Of a stretch of 64,000 bases of DNA, positions 16,991 to 25,052 are shown piece by piece (the stretch's first letter is position 1; the number at the start of each line of letters is the position of its first letter). The stretch is from NCBI GenBank assembly GCA_038527215.1, contig JBCBGC010000019.1:14001-78000 (forward strand), written 5' to 3'. The stretch comes from JAWPMV01 sp038527215. Lineage in GTDB: Bacteria; Bacteroidota; Bacteroidia; J057. Position numbers and translations under genes: made by a program. A model generated the notes under the pieces. That model searched no databases. It had not been told where the DNA came from and was given only the letters and a program-made list of their open reading frames with translations.

Positions 16991-17776
16991 CTACGAAAAC
17001 ACCCAGCGTGCATTGGCATTGGTGATCTCCGCTACCTCATCAAAAGACTTGCCTTGCAGCTCCGCGATTTTTTCCGCTACCAAGGTGGTATAGCTGCTTT
17101 CGTTCCGGCGCTGCTTCTGCTTGCGGTAGGGTTCCGGGACCAGATAAGGGCTGTCCGTTTCCAGGACCACGTATTGGAGATCGAACTCTCGTAACAGGGC
17201 TTGCACGGATTTGCGATAGGTTACGTTGCCACCTATGCCCATTTTGAAGCTGCCAAAGGAGATGACGCGCTCAGCCTGCTCCATGCTACCATCCCAGCAG
17301 TGAAAGATGCCCTTGAGGTCAGAATCCAGGTTTTTTTCAATCAAATCTGCTACCTCGTCGATGGCGTCCCGGGCGTGGAGGATGATCGGCAATTTATATT
17401 CCTTGGCCCAGTCAATTTGAATTTGTAAGGAAGCCTCCTGTAATTCCTGGCGATCCTTGTTTTCTGGCCAGTAGAGGTCAATGCCCGTCTCCCCGATGGC
17501 CACGTAGGTATAGGCCGGATCGTCCAGATAGGTTTTGGTCTTGGCCAGGACCGCTTCGAAGTCCTCCTTCACATCACTAGGATGCAGCCCCATCATGGGA
17601 AAGAAAAAATCCGGGTCCTGATCCACCAACTGGTGCATATCGTCCACGCTATCCAGCGAAATATTCGGCAGATATACCGCCTCCAACACGTCCTTCGCCC
17701 GCTGAATCACCGCCGCCTGATCATCTTTGAAGTGCCGAGCGTAGAGGTGGGCGTGGGTATCGATGATTTTTTTCAT
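16991..17776 (-). CDS. tatD: TatD family metal-dependent DNase/hydrolase
   Basis: 261 residues, full length. The metal-binding motifs are all present: DTHAHLYARHF at the N-terminus, MGLHPSDVKEDF, GETGIDLYWPEN (Glu ligand), ILHARDA (His), FHCWDGS (His) and ETDSPYLVPEP (Asp). The family has 3'-5' exonuclease and AP-endonuclease-like activity in the cytosol. It is a single gene, ended by the palindrome at 16940-16973, with a MITE-like element 35 bases upstream of its start. Confidence 0.95.
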   Translation of the reverse strand: MKKIIDTHAHLYARHFKDDQAAVIQRAKDVLEAVYLPNISLDSVDDMHQLVDQDPDFFFPMMGLHPSDVKEDFEAVLAKTKTYLDDPAYTYVAIGETGIDLYWPENKDRQELQEASLQIQIDWAKEYKLPIILHARDAIDEVADLIEKNLDSDLKGIFHCWDGSMEQAERVISFGSFKMGIGGNVTYRKSVQALLREFDLQYVVLETDSPYLVPEPYRKQKQRRNESSYTTLVAEKIAELQGKSFDEVAEITNANARWVFS

Positions 17777-17810
17777 TTATTTTTTCGAGTGTTCTTTCTT
17801 TATGCATGCT

Positions 17811-18032
17811 GATACTTTTTTCTTGATAAAAAAGTATCCAAAAAATCAAGACGCTGCTAACCGCGCCAGCCCTCATTCCAGCCCCCTCACCCCAAGCAGC
17901 GTCAAAGCCCCGTCGCCGTAGAATTTTCATTGGGGCGTTGGGGTGCACGAACGCGGGGAGGATGGGTTGGAGCGTGGGCCTTGGTTAGTTCGTGCTTGAT
18001 TTTTGCACCACTTTTTATCAAGAAAAAGTGGT
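17811..18032. repeat. MITE-like element with ~40-bp imperfect terminal inverted repeats
   Basis: The left end (17811-17850) contains GATACTTTTTT-CTTGAT-AAAAAAGTATC then CAAAAAATCAAG. The right end (17995-18032) read backwards is ACCACTTTTT-CTTGAT-AAAAAGTGGT then GCAAAAATCAAG. The two ends are thus inverted copies and each is itself a hairpin. The interior has further mirrored pieces (GACGCTGCT at 17850-17858 with AGCAGCGTC at 17895-17903; CTAACC/GGTTAG). It holds no coding sequence. It fills most of the 317-base gap 17777-18093. Confidence 0.6.
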
Positions 18033-18038
18033 AAAGAT

Positions 18039-18059
18039 CTTTATCAAGAAAAAGTGGTT
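18039..18059. repeat. Partial extra copy of the MITE-like element end
   Basis: CTTTATCAAGAAAAAGTGGTT repeats the right terminal sequence at 18012-18032 in the same orientation, 27 bases further on. It looks like a truncated end of a second element or a local duplication. Confidence 0.6.
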
Positions 18060-18093
18060 TAGGTCTAAAAAAGTCAAATAGAAGCCCGTTGGC

Positions 18094-18660
18094 TTATAAC
18101 CGCCCCAACAACTCCTCCTTCTTCTCCTCATACTCAATCATGGAGAGCTTGCCATCATTGTAGCGGTCATACAGATAATCAATGGTCTTGAGAATCTCAT
18201 CCCGCAAGGTGAGCCAGTTGATCTCGGCACTGTTGTACTTTTCGGGATCGTAGGTTTTTTCCAGAATTTTCTCGGCTGTAGGATCAAAGCGGGAAATGGT
18301 TTCCAGAATGCGCTGGAGGGTTTTAGCCACCTGCTCATTTTTTACCGAGAGGGTATGGGGGACAAACTGAGTTTGCTGATTAGCCATCACGACCAGTTTA
18401 TTCCCTTTGAGCTGCACCTCTTTCACATCCTCTAGTTCGAACGCCCCATCGTCATAGAAGCACTTTTTAGCGGTGAAAAGAATCGCTCCGCCACTAAACA
18501 TACTGGAGAAATAGTGCATGGCCAGCACATCATTCGGACTGGAAATGCGGGTATCTTTGACGAGAATCTTTCCCAGACGGACTGCCGGAATTTTGGGCGC
18601 TTTGTAGAGGCCGTTGGCTTCGTCCTGCGGAAATTTCTCTTTGATTAAATCTGCGTACAT
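18094..18660 (-). CDS. Cytosolic protein with PH-like body and SHOCT-like C-terminus, unknown function
   Basis: 188 residues with no signal or membrane segment. The N-terminal two thirds alternates short strands (GGAILFTAKKCFYDDG, VKEVQLKGNKLVVMANQQ, FVPHTLSVKNEQVAKTL), compatible with a PH-like or YokE-type beta domain. The end, IDYLYDRYNDGKLSMIEYEEKKEELLGRL, has the short SHOCT-like 'G.ls..Ey...K..LL' pattern. These are pattern impressions only. It is a single gene upstream of the MITE-like element. The 280-base gap 18661-18940 holds only a small hairpin (ACCAAAA/TTTTGGT at 18789-18807). Confidence 0.6.
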   Translation of the reverse strand: MYADLIKEKFPQDEANGLYKAPKIPAVRLGKILVKDTRISSPNDVLAMHYFSSMFSGGAILFTAKKCFYDDGAFELEDVKEVQLKGNKLVVMANQQTQFVPHTLSVKNEQVAKTLQRILETISRFDPTAEKILEKTYDPEKYNSAEINWLTLRDEILKTIDYLYDRYNDGKLSMIEYEEKKEELLGRL

Positions 18661-18940
18661 AAATACTTGACTTCCTCACCGGCAAAAACCTAACGTATCA
18701 CCGGGGCTCAAAACTACGATTTTTTGACGGGAGAGAATAAAAAAAGGCACCGCAGAATTGCGATGCACATGGCTGTTGAGGCAGTAATACCAAAACAAAT
18801 TTTTGGTTCTTTCTTCTGGTATACTTACCCTACCACATTAGGGCGTGGATCAACGTCGGAAATATAGTAATTAATTCGAAATGCGTAAATTTTATAGGAA
18901 AAATCAATAACCTTTTTTTAATCCAAACAGTTAGCTGCCT

Positions 18941-19393
18941 ATGAGATTCCGCATAAAAACCCCCGTAGCAGGAGATTATCAGGAAGTGATGGAGGGCTTC
19001 AATCGAGACCTGTTCGAACGCCTGACTCCCCCCGGCGTAAAGGTTGCTTTACAGCGCTTTGATGGGTCCAAAAAAGGGGACATCGTCCACCTACGGCTTT
19101 TTCTGGCGGGATTCATTCAGCAGGACTGGATCAGCGAAATCACGGAAGATGGAATAGATGAAGAGAAAGCCTGGTTTGTAGACCGGGGAACCCAACTGCC
19201 CTTTTTCCTAAAAAAATGGCAACATCGGCATATTGTGGAAAATCAGTCCAACCATGCCGTGATCGTGGACGACATTGAATTTCGCAGTCCGTTTTGGCTG
19301 ACCGATCCCCTTCTGTATCCGGTCCTTTGGCTACAATTTGCCTGGCGGAAGCCGGTCTATCAACGGATTTTCGGTAAGGTAAAAAGCACCTAG
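18941..19393 (+). CDS. SRPBCC/START-like ligand-binding family protein (putative)
   Basis: 150 residues. It opens MRFRIKTPVAGDYQEVMEGFNRDLFERLTPP, like the entry strand and helix of SRPBCC cyclase/dehydrase-like proteins. It continues with strands GDIVHLRLFL, KAWFVDRG and HAVIVDDIEFR, and ends with a hydrophobic helix WLTDPLLYPVLWLQFAWRKPVYQRIF, which is usual for this family. No signal peptide. The ligand is unknown. It converges on the membrane protein gene at 19395. Confidence 0.65.
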   Translation: MRFRIKTPVAGDYQEVMEGFNRDLFERLTPPGVKVALQRFDGSKKGDIVHLRLFLAGFIQQDWISEITEDGIDEEKAWFVDRGTQLPFFLKKWQHRHIVENQSNHAVIVDDIEFRSPFWLTDPLLYPVLWLQFAWRKPVYQRIFGKVKST

Positions 19394-19394
19394 G

Positions 19395-19871
19395 TCAAGC
19401 GTCGCCATGTCTTCGGATGGTCAGCAGCGCAAATTTTAAGCGTCGTTGCTGATGAATGAGGCGTTCTACCTCCTGCGGATAAGCGGGTCCGCGCTCAGGG
19501 AGCGGATTTTGCCGGACAAAATGATACTCATCCAGCACCTTTAGCTGATACCCACTTCTGAGCAATCCCTCTACTTCCGGCTCTTTTTGAGGCCAGGTGA
19601 AAGCCTGCATTTCCTGGGCTGGCGGAAGAGGCGCTTGTGGAGCCTCTGCAAAACCTGGGGCAAAGAAGCCCACATAAATACCCAAGGTGAAAATGATCAG
19701 TTGAAGGCTGCCCATGATCAGCCAGGCGTGCGGATAATTCAAAAACCAGTCCTGTTCATATCCCCATAGCATCAACCCTGCTAAGAGGAGAAGGACGATC
19801 ATGAGGCTTCCCCGTCCAGTCAGGACGCGGGTCAAAGTAGGGAGTGCGTTTTGTAGGTTGTTCCAGGGCAT
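19395..19871 (-). CDS. Small membrane protein of unknown function
   Basis: 158 residues with two hydrophobic helices near the N-terminus (SLMIVLLLLAGLMLWGY and WLIMGSLQLIIFTLGIYVGFF). A cytosolic, proline-rich and charged tail follows, ending in QEVERLIHQQRRLKFALLTIRRHGDA. No domain is recognised. It converges with the SRPBCC-like gene with a one-base gap. Confidence 0.6.
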   Translation of the reverse strand: MPWNNLQNALPTLTRVLTGRGSLMIVLLLLAGLMLWGYEQDWFLNYPHAWLIMGSLQLIIFTLGIYVGFFAPGFAEAPQAPLPPAQEMQAFTWPQKEPEVEGLLRSGYQLKVLDEYHFVRQNPLPERGPAYPQEVERLIHQQRRLKFALLTIRRHGDA

Positions 19872-19961
19872 GGCTGAAGAGGCGGTGAACGTAAAGGCTT
19901 ACCTCAATATCCTGTTTTCACCCCCCCAAACCAATTCCAAAGTCCTTGATCTATTACGTAC

Positions 19962-21215
19962 CTAGCGTTGCAGTTCGGGCTCTTTTTCTGCCTGAGCATC
20001 TCGCTTGTGTTGGTCAGCGCGATGCAGACTTAATAAGCCTAACATGCCTCCCAGGGCCATCCCCGCCATGATCAGCCACAGCAGAGAAAAGCCTCCATGT
20101 TCCGCGACAAACATGCCAAAGTTGGGACCCAAAACCATAGACACTGAGAATGCCAGGCTGTATACCCCCATAAACCTGCCTCGGTTTTGAGGCGTGGTAC
20201 GAGATAATGCGTAAGAGTTGCCAAAAGGAAAATTGATCATTTCCCCGATGGTAATCAAAATCATGAAGACCCAGGCCGCAAAAGCCAGGCCGGAGAACAG
20301 TCCCAACAGCAAAAATCCCAGGAAAATAAAGCCTGCCCCAATGGCGGCTAGCCATACTTTAGAGGGGTGTTTTTCCAGACGAAAAATCATGGGCATTTCT
20401 ATCACCACGATTAACAAGCCATTTAAGCCGATCAGGTACCCAATCATGTCTTCCCCCCAGCCCAGGGTACTCTTTAGGTAAACTGGCAGGGTGGAAAAAA
20501 GCTGCATGAAAGCGAAGATTCCCAGAAAGTGGCAGAGGACAAATTTGATGAAAGTATAGTCCTGCCAAGGGGAAGTTGACGCTGCTATAGGTGCTCCATC
20601 TGCATCTTTGGGAATGGCTCCCCGATCAGGCGGACGAAGCGTAAGGCGGAAAACCAAGGCGGCCAGCACATAGGCCCCTGCATTGAAAATAAACAAGGCC
20701 CCAAAGCCCAGGGCTCCGGCCAATACTCCTCCCATGGCGGGTCCCATGGCAAATCCCAGGTTGATGGCAAAGCGGTTCAAAGCCACGGCCCGGGTATGCA
20801 ATTCTGGAGGCGCGTAGAAACCAATCGCGGCCATGTTAGCTGGGCGAAAAGCGTCCATGATCATACTGGTAAAGAAGATCCCTACGCAAAACTCCTGAAC
20901 GGTGTCCAGTTGCATCAGGACAAGGAACATGAGCCCGGATAAAAATAGGCTGGTGAACTGCACATTAAACGGACCAAAGCGGTCGGTGAGCTTACCGCCC
21001 ATATAGGCACCGCAAATCGAGCCCAGGCCATAAAAGCTCATGATCAGGCCCGTTTTAGAGAGACTGAAGCCTAATTGCTCTGTCAGGTATACGGTCAGAA
21101 AAGGGAGAACCAGCGCTCCGGCTCGGTTGATCAGCATGACAAGGGAAAGCCACCAGATTTCCAGCGGTAGACCACTGAAAGAATCCCGGTAAAGAAGGGC
21201 AGTGCGTTTGAGCAT
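19962..21215 (-). CDS. MFS transporter (DHA1-like drug/solute exporter)
   Basis: 417 residues from the ATG at 21213-21215 (MLKRTALLYRD); the frame is open further upstream, but that part is not membrane-like. Twelve hydrophobic helices are visible. The MFS motif A lies after helix 2 as GGKLTDRFGPFNVQF, and a helix-5 region GFAMGPAMGGVLAG resembles motif C of drug:H+ antiporters. Expected role: proton-driven efflux. It diverges from the acyl-CoA carboxylase genes, sharing a 209-base intergenic region with a palindrome at 21343-21366. Confidence 0.88.
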   Translation of the reverse strand: MLKRTALLYRDSFSGLPLEIWWLSLVMLINRAGALVLPFLTVYLTEQLGFSLSKTGLIMSFYGLGSICGAYMGGKLTDRFGPFNVQFTSLFLSGLMFLVLMQLDTVQEFCVGIFFTSMIMDAFRPANMAAIGFYAPPELHTRAVALNRFAINLGFAMGPAMGGVLAGALGFGALFIFNAGAYVLAALVFRLTLRPPDRGAIPKDADGAPIAASTSPWQDYTFIKFVLCHFLGIFAFMQLFSTLPVYLKSTLGWGEDMIGYLIGLNGLLIVVIEMPMIFRLEKHPSKVWLAAIGAGFIFLGFLLLGLFSGLAFAAWVFMILITIGEMINFPFGNSYALSRTTPQNRGRFMGVYSLAFSVSMVLGPNFGMFVAEHGGFSLLWLIMAGMALGGMLGLLSLHRADQHKRDAQAEKEPELQR

Positions 21216-21342
21216 GGAGCTAGTGTCGATAGTGGAGTTGATTGGACGTATTCTACCCTGCGATGTTTCACTTTTTACCGGCCTTTTGTAGATAAATGGC
21301 GGGTTTTGGTGAAAACCCCCATCCTTTAGCACTTGTGTCTAA

Positions 21343-21366
21343 ATTTTAGTCATTTTTGACTAAAAT
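21343..21366. promoter_or_regulatory. Palindromic operator candidate (ATTTTAGTCA-N4-TGACTAAAAT)
   Basis: A perfect 10-base inverted repeat with a 4-base spacer lies between the divergent MFS and acyl-CoA carboxylase genes. Its right arm contains the TTG of the carboxylase promoter (21356-21358), so a bound dimeric regulator would block that promoter. No regulator gene is adjacent. Confidence 0.5.
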
Positions 21367-21386
21367 ATATTTTTATTCTATCTTCG
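21356..21386 (+). promoter_or_regulatory. Promoter of the acyl-CoA carboxylase operon (TTG-N20-TATCTTCG)
   Basis: TTG at 21356-21358 and TATCTTCG at 21379-21386 (one mismatch from TAnnTTTG) are 20 bases apart, the Bacteroidota spacing, and 39 bases upstream of the start codon. Confidence 0.5.
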
Positions 21387-21424
21387 ACTGACCAAACCGG
21401 AGGCTGTCACCCTCCTTATTTCAG

Positions 21425-23032
21425 ATGCCTATGCGCGTACTTACTTCTCAGCTTAATCCGCAGAGTTCACGGTTCCAGGAAAATGCTGCTGCTATGCAGG
21501 AACTTATGCAGGAATTTGAAAAGGCCATGGAAGATGGCCGGTTTCAAGGCAAGGAAAAACATATCGAAAGAGCCCGCAAAAGAGGCAAGTTCCTGGCTCG
21601 GGAGAGGATCGAATTGTTGCTGGACCGGGATAGCCCCTTTTTGGAGTTATTGCCGCTGGCAGGCATGAAGCGCAAAGGCGGATTTGGAGCCGGAGGGACC
21701 AACATCAGCGGCATCGGACTGGTCAGTGGCAAGCTCTGCGTCATCAATGCCAATGTCGGTACCCGTAAAGGCGGCTCCGTTGATGCCGCTACCGTCTTCA
21801 AAAGCCTAAGGGTAGGGGACATCATTCGGGAAAATCGCCTGCCTTCGATCAATCTGGTGGAAAGCGGCGGTGCCAATCTCACCGACCAGGCTGCTATCTT
21901 TAATTACGGAGGGGAATCCTTCCGGGAAATCACCCGTCGGTCCGCTTTAGGGATCCCTACCATCTCCATGGTTTTTGGGAATGCTACTGCCGGAGGAGCC
22001 TACGTGCCAGGGATGTCTGATTTTTCCATTTTTCAAAAGCAGTCCGCCAAAGTATTCCTGGCGGGTCCTCCCCTGGTAAAAATGGCTACCAACGAAATAT
22101 CTACGGACGAAGAGTTGGGAGGGGCGGAAATGCATTCCCGGGTTTCCGGCGTGAGCGATTACCTGGCTGAAGACGAACTGGACGGGATCCGGATTATTCG
22201 GGAAATCATGGAATTCATTCCAGGGGGCAAACCGCACCTTGTACCAAGTGGTCCAATTGATCCTCCCTTATTCGATCCGGAAGAAATCCTTGGGGTAGTG
22301 CCCGCTGATATTAAGATTCCTTTTGACGTACGGGAATTGATCATGCGCATTACGGATGGGTCGCGCTTCTCGGAATTCAAGCCGGAATACGGCAATACCA
22401 TGATTACGGGTTGGACAAAAATCCACGGTTATCCGGTAGGCATTGTCGCCAACAATGGCGTCATTTTTTCTGAGTCCGCCAACAAAGCCGCGCAATTCAT
22501 CCAGCTGTCAAACCAAATGGATATTCCGCTGCTCTACATGCAAAACACCACGGGCTATATGGTCGGCAAAGCCTACGAGGAAGGAGGCATCATTAAGAAC
22601 GGTGCCAAGCTGATCAATGCCGTGTCCAACAGCAAAGTGCCGCAGCTTACCCTGATGATCGGTAATTCCTATGGAGCGGGAAACTACGGCATGAACGGAC
22701 GTTCCTACGAACCCCGTTTTTTGTTTGCCTATCCCAATTCCAAAATCGGAGTGATGGGTTCAGAGCAACTGGCCGGGGTAATGGACATTGTGCAACGAGC
22801 TTCGGCCAAAGCCCAGGGCAAGGAATTCGACGAAAAGCAGGCGGCCATGCTGCAACAAATGCTCATCCAGGAAGCGGAAAAGAAATCTTCCGCCTGGTAT
22901 TCCACTTCGGAATTGTGGGACGATGGCCTGCTCGATCCGCGCGAAACCCGAAACTATCTGGGGTTTGTCCTGGCCGTGGTGTACAACCAACCCATTGAGG
23001 GCGCGAAAGGCTACGGTGTCTGGCGTCATTAA
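21425..23032 (+). CDS. Acyl-CoA carboxylase, carboxyltransferase (beta) subunit, methylcrotonoyl/geranyl-CoA type
   Basis: 535 residues, the length of MccB/LiuB. The N-terminal layout (VLTSQLNPQSSRFQENAAAM) and blocks GGANLTDQ, FGNATAGGAYVPGMSD, FLAGPPLVKMATNE, NTTGYMVGKAYEEGGI, SYGAGNYGMNGRSYEPRF and FAYPNSKIGVMGSEQLAGV are those of biotin-dependent carboxyltransferases of the methylcrotonoyl-CoA group. It transfers the carboxyl group from biotin to an acyl-CoA. The other leucine-degradation genes are not next to it, so the substrate stays open. ATG 21425 is used; the second in-frame ATG (21431) matches the family N-terminus better. Confidence 0.9.
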   Translation: MPMRVLTSQLNPQSSRFQENAAAMQELMQEFEKAMEDGRFQGKEKHIERARKRGKFLARERIELLLDRDSPFLELLPLAGMKRKGGFGAGGTNISGIGLVSGKLCVINANVGTRKGGSVDAATVFKSLRVGDIIRENRLPSINLVESGGANLTDQAAIFNYGGESFREITRRSALGIPTISMVFGNATAGGAYVPGMSDFSIFQKQSAKVFLAGPPLVKMATNEISTDEELGGAEMHSRVSGVSDYLAEDELDGIRIIREIMEFIPGGKPHLVPSGPIDPPLFDPEEILGVVPADIKIPFDVRELIMRITDGSRFSEFKPEYGNTMITGWTKIHGYPVGIVANNGVIFSESANKAAQFIQLSNQMDIPLLYMQNTTGYMVGKAYEEGGIIKNGAKLINAVSNSKVPQLTLMIGNSYGAGNYGMNGRSYEPRFLFAYPNSKIGVMGSEQLAGVMDIVQRASAKAQGKEFDEKQAAMLQQMLIQEAEKKSSAWYSTSELWDDGLLDPRETRNYLGFVLAVVYNQPIEGAKGYGVWRH

Positions 23033-23057
23033 TTCCCATTCATTCAGCATTGCATTC

Positions 23058-25052
23058 ATGGATTCAGTGAAATATATATCCACGCTTTTGATCGCCAACC
23101 GAGGGGAAATTGCCTCTCGCATCATTCGGACTTGTAAAAAAATGGGCATTCGGACCGTGGCCGTTTTTTCCGAGGCGGATCGTTTTGCCCCTTATGTAGG
23201 GGAATCAGACCAGGCGGTCTATATAGGCGAAAGCGCCCCCGCTGCCTCCTATCTGAACCAGGAAAAAATCCTGGAAGTAGCCAAAGCCCAGGGCGCCCAG
23301 GCCATTCATCCGGGCTACGGATTTTTGGCAGAAAATGCGGCTTTTGCCCAGGCTTGCGCCGAGCAGGGAATCATCTTTGTCGGACCGCGTCCGGAGGCCA
23401 TTCAAGCCATGGGTTCCAAGTCTGAAGCCAAGGCGCTGATGCAAGCCCACGAGGTCCCCGTGGTGCCAGGCTACCAAGGGGAGGATCAATCTCCGGAGCG
23501 CCTAAAAGAGGAAGCGGAAAAAATAGGCTATCCGGTCCTGCTCAAAGCCGTGGCCGGTGGAGGAGGAAAAGGCATGCGCATTGTGCATGCTCCCGATGAA
23601 CTGGTAGCTGCCATGGAGGCGGCCCGCCGGGAAGCGCAAAATGCTTTTGGCTCAGCGGAATTGATTCTGGAAAAATATATCGCTTCCGGGCGACACATTG
23701 AGTTCCAGATTTTCGGAGACCAGCACGGAAATACCCTGCACCTCCTGGAGCGGGAATGCACGATTCAGCGTAGGTACCAAAAAGTCATAGAAGAAAGTCC
23801 TTCGCCAGTGATGAGCCCTGAATTGCGGGAGCGGATGGGACTCGCTGCGGTCAAAGCAGCCGAGGCCCTGGCCTATGATAATGCGGGTACCGTAGAGTTT
23901 ATCTACGATGAACAGGCGGACGAATTTTACTTTCTGGAAGTCAACACCCGCTTACAGGTAGAGCATCCGGTAACGGAAGAGATCACGGGCCTTGATTTGG
24001 TGCAGCTTCAACTAGAAGTAGCGCAAGGCATGCCTTTATCCCTGAACCAGGAAGACATTCAAGCCAAAGGCTACGCCATTGAAGCCCGCTTGTATGCTGA
24101 AGACCCCGCCAACGATTTTCTACCAGTGAGCGGTCAGGTCGTACGCTTTGACTATGCTGAGCTGGAGGGCCTGCGCATGGAGAGTGCAGTACAGAGTGGA
24201 TCCCACATTTCGGTGTACTATGATCCCATGATCGCCAAAATCGTGGTCTGGGATGCCCATCGACAAGGAGCCCATCGAAAGTTGCATTATGTGTTGGAAA
24301 ACCTGGTTTGTCAGGGTACGACTACCAATCAAGCCTTTCTTGCGGATGTCGTAGCCCATCCTGCCTTCCAGGCGGGGCAATATGACACCCACTTTATTGA
24401 TACCCATTTTCCTCCTGAGAAAAGGCAAGCCTCTTCAGCGGGATTGCAGCAGGCGGCTATCGCAGCCTTACTTGCTGACTGGCAGGAGCGGGAAGCCAAA
24501 AGGGGTTTACTGCGGTCTATCCCCTCCGGTTGGCGGAATAATTACACCTATCCGCAGCAGCTGAGCTTTCAGCATGGCTCGGAAGAAATCACGCTGGAAT
24601 ACCGGTATTGTGGGGCTTTTTTTGAAATTGGACTGGATGGTCTAACGCATCAGGTCCGCCTGATCGATTGGACTGCCCCGAACTTGCGGATGGAGATAGA
24701 TGGGAAGCAATCCGCTTTTCAACTCACCCGGCAAGGAAATACCTTTTTTGTCCATCATCCCCAAAGCGGCAACCTTCAACTGGAACGAAAGCCGCGGTTT
24801 CCGCTTAAAGAAAAGGAGAGCGGCCAGGGGATTTATCAGGCGCCTATGCCTTCTCAGGTCCTGAAGGTCCTGGTGGAAGTAGGACAAGAGGTGGGGCCCG
24901 GTACCGGACTGATGGTCCTTTCTTCCATGAAAATGGAGAATACCGTGGAAGCTACCGAAGCAGGCCGCATTGAAGAGATTTATGTGGAAGCGGGAGCCAA
25001 TATTGAGGCTGGGGTACAGCTCCTCAAATTAGCGCCTGCTGAAGAGGCTTAA
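23058..25052 (+). CDS. Acyl-CoA carboxylase, biotin carboxylase/biotin carrier (alpha) subunit
   Basis: 664 residues from the ATG at 23058-23060. The frame is open farther upstream inside the beta-subunit gene, but homology begins at YISTLLIANRGEIASRI. The biotin carboxylase domain spans about 1-450: VGPRPEAIQAMGSKSEAKALM, the ATP-grasp loop LLKAVAGGGGKGMRIV, FLEVNTRLQVEHPVTEEITGLDLV. A middle domain follows, then a C-terminal biotinyl domain with the acceptor Lys in LSSMKMENTVEA (about 625). It is ATP-dependent and loads CO2 onto biotin for the subunit encoded 25 bases upstream. Its stop overlaps that of the convergent protease by 4 bp. Confidence 0.93.
   Translation: MDSVKYISTLLIANRGEIASRIIRTCKKMGIRTVAVFSEADRFAPYVGESDQAVYIGESAPAASYLNQEKILEVAKAQGAQAIHPGYGFLAENAAFAQACAEQGIIFVGPRPEAIQAMGSKSEAKALMQAHEVPVVPGYQGEDQSPERLKEEAEKIGYPVLLKAVAGGGGKGMRIVHAPDELVAAMEAARREAQNAFGSAELILEKYIASGRHIEFQIFGDQHGNTLHLLERECTIQRRYQKVIEESPSPVMSPELRERMGLAAVKAAEALAYDNAGTVEFIYDEQADEFYFLEVNTRLQVEHPVTEEITGLDLVQLQLEVAQGMPLSLNQEDIQAKGYAIEARLYAEDPANDFLPVSGQVVRFDYAELEGLRMESAVQSGSHISVYYDPMIAKIVVWDAHRQGAHRKLHYVLENLVCQGTTTNQAFLADVVAHPAFQAGQYDTHFIDTHFPPEKRQASSAGLQQAAIAALLADWQEREAKRGLLRSIPSGWRNNYTYPQQLSFQHGSEEITLEYRYCGAFFEIGLDGLTHQVRLIDWTAPNLRMEIDGKQSAFQLTRQGNTFFVHHPQSGNLQLERKPRFPLKEKESGQGIYQAPMPSQVLKVLVEVGQEVGPGTGLMVLSSMKMENTVEATEAGRIEEIYVEAGANIEAGVQLLKLAPAEEA

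Noticed and set aside
18772..18876. Small plus-strand ORF of 34 residues upstream of the SRPBCC gene
   Set aside because: It has no family, no promoter and covers a small hairpin; too short to support.
22788..23057. N-terminal extension of the biotin carboxylase inside the beta-subunit gene
   Set aside because: These codons are the out-of-frame reading of the carboxyltransferase end. Homology and start context begin at the ATG at 23058.
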